Shown piece after piece: positions 43,392-43,802 of a stretch of DNA of 43,802 nucleotides. The translations under genes were made by a program, and so were the position numbers. This DNA is from Akkermansiaceae bacterium (lineage in GTDB: Bacteria > Verrucomicrobiota > Verrucomicrobiia > Verrucomicrobiales > Akkermansiaceae). Location of the stretch: NCBI GenBank assembly GCA_029866215.1, contig JARWZU010000014.1, positions 1 through 43,802 of the forward strand, written 5' to 3'. Numbering within the stretch: the stretch's first letter is position 1; every line of letters begins with the position of its first letter. Below the pieces are notes generated by a model that had not been told where the DNA came from, made no database searches, and worked only from the letters and a program-made list of their open reading frames with translations.

Positions 43392-43802
43392 ATGCAACGA
43401 CACGTGGAATCGCCCGAAGCGATGGAACTGCTGGGCCACCAAGCGGCAGCTCATGCCTTGCCAGGCTCGGTGATCGCCCTTGTCGGTGGACTCGGCGCCG
43501 GCAAAACCCACTGGACGAAGGGATTCGTCGCGGGAATGGGCTCCGTGGCGGATGTCACCAGCCCCACCTTCGGCCTGCTCCACGAATACCCAGGCGGCAG
43601 GCTCCATGTGTTCCATCTCGATTTCTACCGCTTGGACTCGGCCTCAGAACTGGTCGCGCTCGGCTGGGATGAGTTATTAGACCAAGAGGGCGTGATCATC
43701 GCAGAGTGGGGCGACAAATTCCCAGAGTTGCTCCCACCGGACACGCAGTGGTTGCATTTCACCGTGGAGCCCGATGGCAGCCGAACGCTGCGCGAAGGAC
43801 CA
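43392..43802 (+). CDS. tsaE: tRNA threonylcarbamoyladenosine biosynthesis ATPase TsaE, 3' end outside window
   Basis: The frame is open from 43392 through the window end, 137 codons. The P-loop GGLGAGKTHWTKG lies at about residues 33-45. DVTSPTFGLLHEY, FHLDFYRLDS and IIAEWGDKFPELLP are the TsaE family motifs. The ATG is preceded by AAAGGA at about five bases. TsaE works with TsaB and TsaD to make t6A37 in tRNAs. The protein is nearly complete; only a short C-terminus is lost. It is divergent from serS across about 165 bases. Confidence 0.93.
   Translation, partial: MQRHVESPEAMELLGHQAAAHALPGSVIALVGGLGAGKTHWTKGFVAGMGSVADVTSPTFGLLHEYPGGRLHVFHLDFYRLDSASELVALGWDELLDQEGVIIAEWGDKFPELLPPDTQWLHFTVEPDGSRTLREGP

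Overview
The window looks like chromosomal DNA of a member of the Verrucomicrobiota, probably near Verrucomicrobiales. This is an inference from four things: a PEP-CTERM protein with a class III-type leader pseudopilin elsewhere in the window, an exopolysaccharide-type export locus, few Shine-Dalgarno sequences, and moderately high G+C with long Ala-, Arg- and Pro-rich shadow frames. No phage, plasmid, transposase, CRISPR or rRNA gene was seen. Most of the window is housekeeping, with a few accessory islands.

Layout. 1-554: 5' part of a type II/IV pseudopilin gene (minus). 841-4318: RNase R and an M42 aminopeptidase. 4394-7187: small heat-shock protein, PocR-type AraC regulator and a secreted endonuclease/exonuclease/phosphatase-fold protein (all minus), in a visibly less G+C-rich stretch. 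7308-10275: YqgE/AlgH, RibBA and two small lipoproteins. 10368-12388: a STAS protein and a GAF-PP2C (SpoIIE-like) phosphatase, a likely partner-switching pair. 12407-14774: PfkB-family kinase (minus) and FolC (plus). 14854-15330: RRM RNA-binding protein with a glycine-rich repeat tail. 15623-18226: LytS-like kinase, LytTR regulator and a PEP-CTERM protein whose middle is unusually AT-rich. 18395-20359: small membrane protein, a five-copy 21-bp repeat array, and PabB. 20432-22342: ABC-F ATPase. 22861-26365: TonB, ExbB, ExbD, a coiled-coil membrane protein and an MFS transporter in one tight operon. 26349-28127: acylphosphatase, an unknown exported protein and FolP.

28224-33830 (minus) is the most distinctive region. 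Read in transcription order it encodes a secreted alanine-rich protein built of about twenty 14-18-residue helical repeats, an outer-membrane beta-barrel, a Wzc-like tyrosine autokinase and a Wza-like export protein, with no glycosyltransferase. 33884-36754 (minus) holds tRNA-Gly(TCC), a Nif3-family protein, an RluA pseudouridine synthase, a 34-residue basic ribosomal-type protein and HisG. 36894-43802 holds a carbamoylputrescine amidase-like hydrolase, a secreted GHL10 hydrolase, a YjdF-type membrane protein, an unknown protein, MiaB, SerS (minus) and the 5' part of TsaE, cut by the window end.

Three folate genes (folC, pabB, folP) lie within about 15 kb but are not in one operon. No complete new system can be proven from this sequence. 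The best candidates for something undescribed are the Ala-rich repeat protein with its export genes, the mosaic PEP-CTERM gene next to a LytS/LytTR pair, and the helically phased repeat array at 18909-19012.
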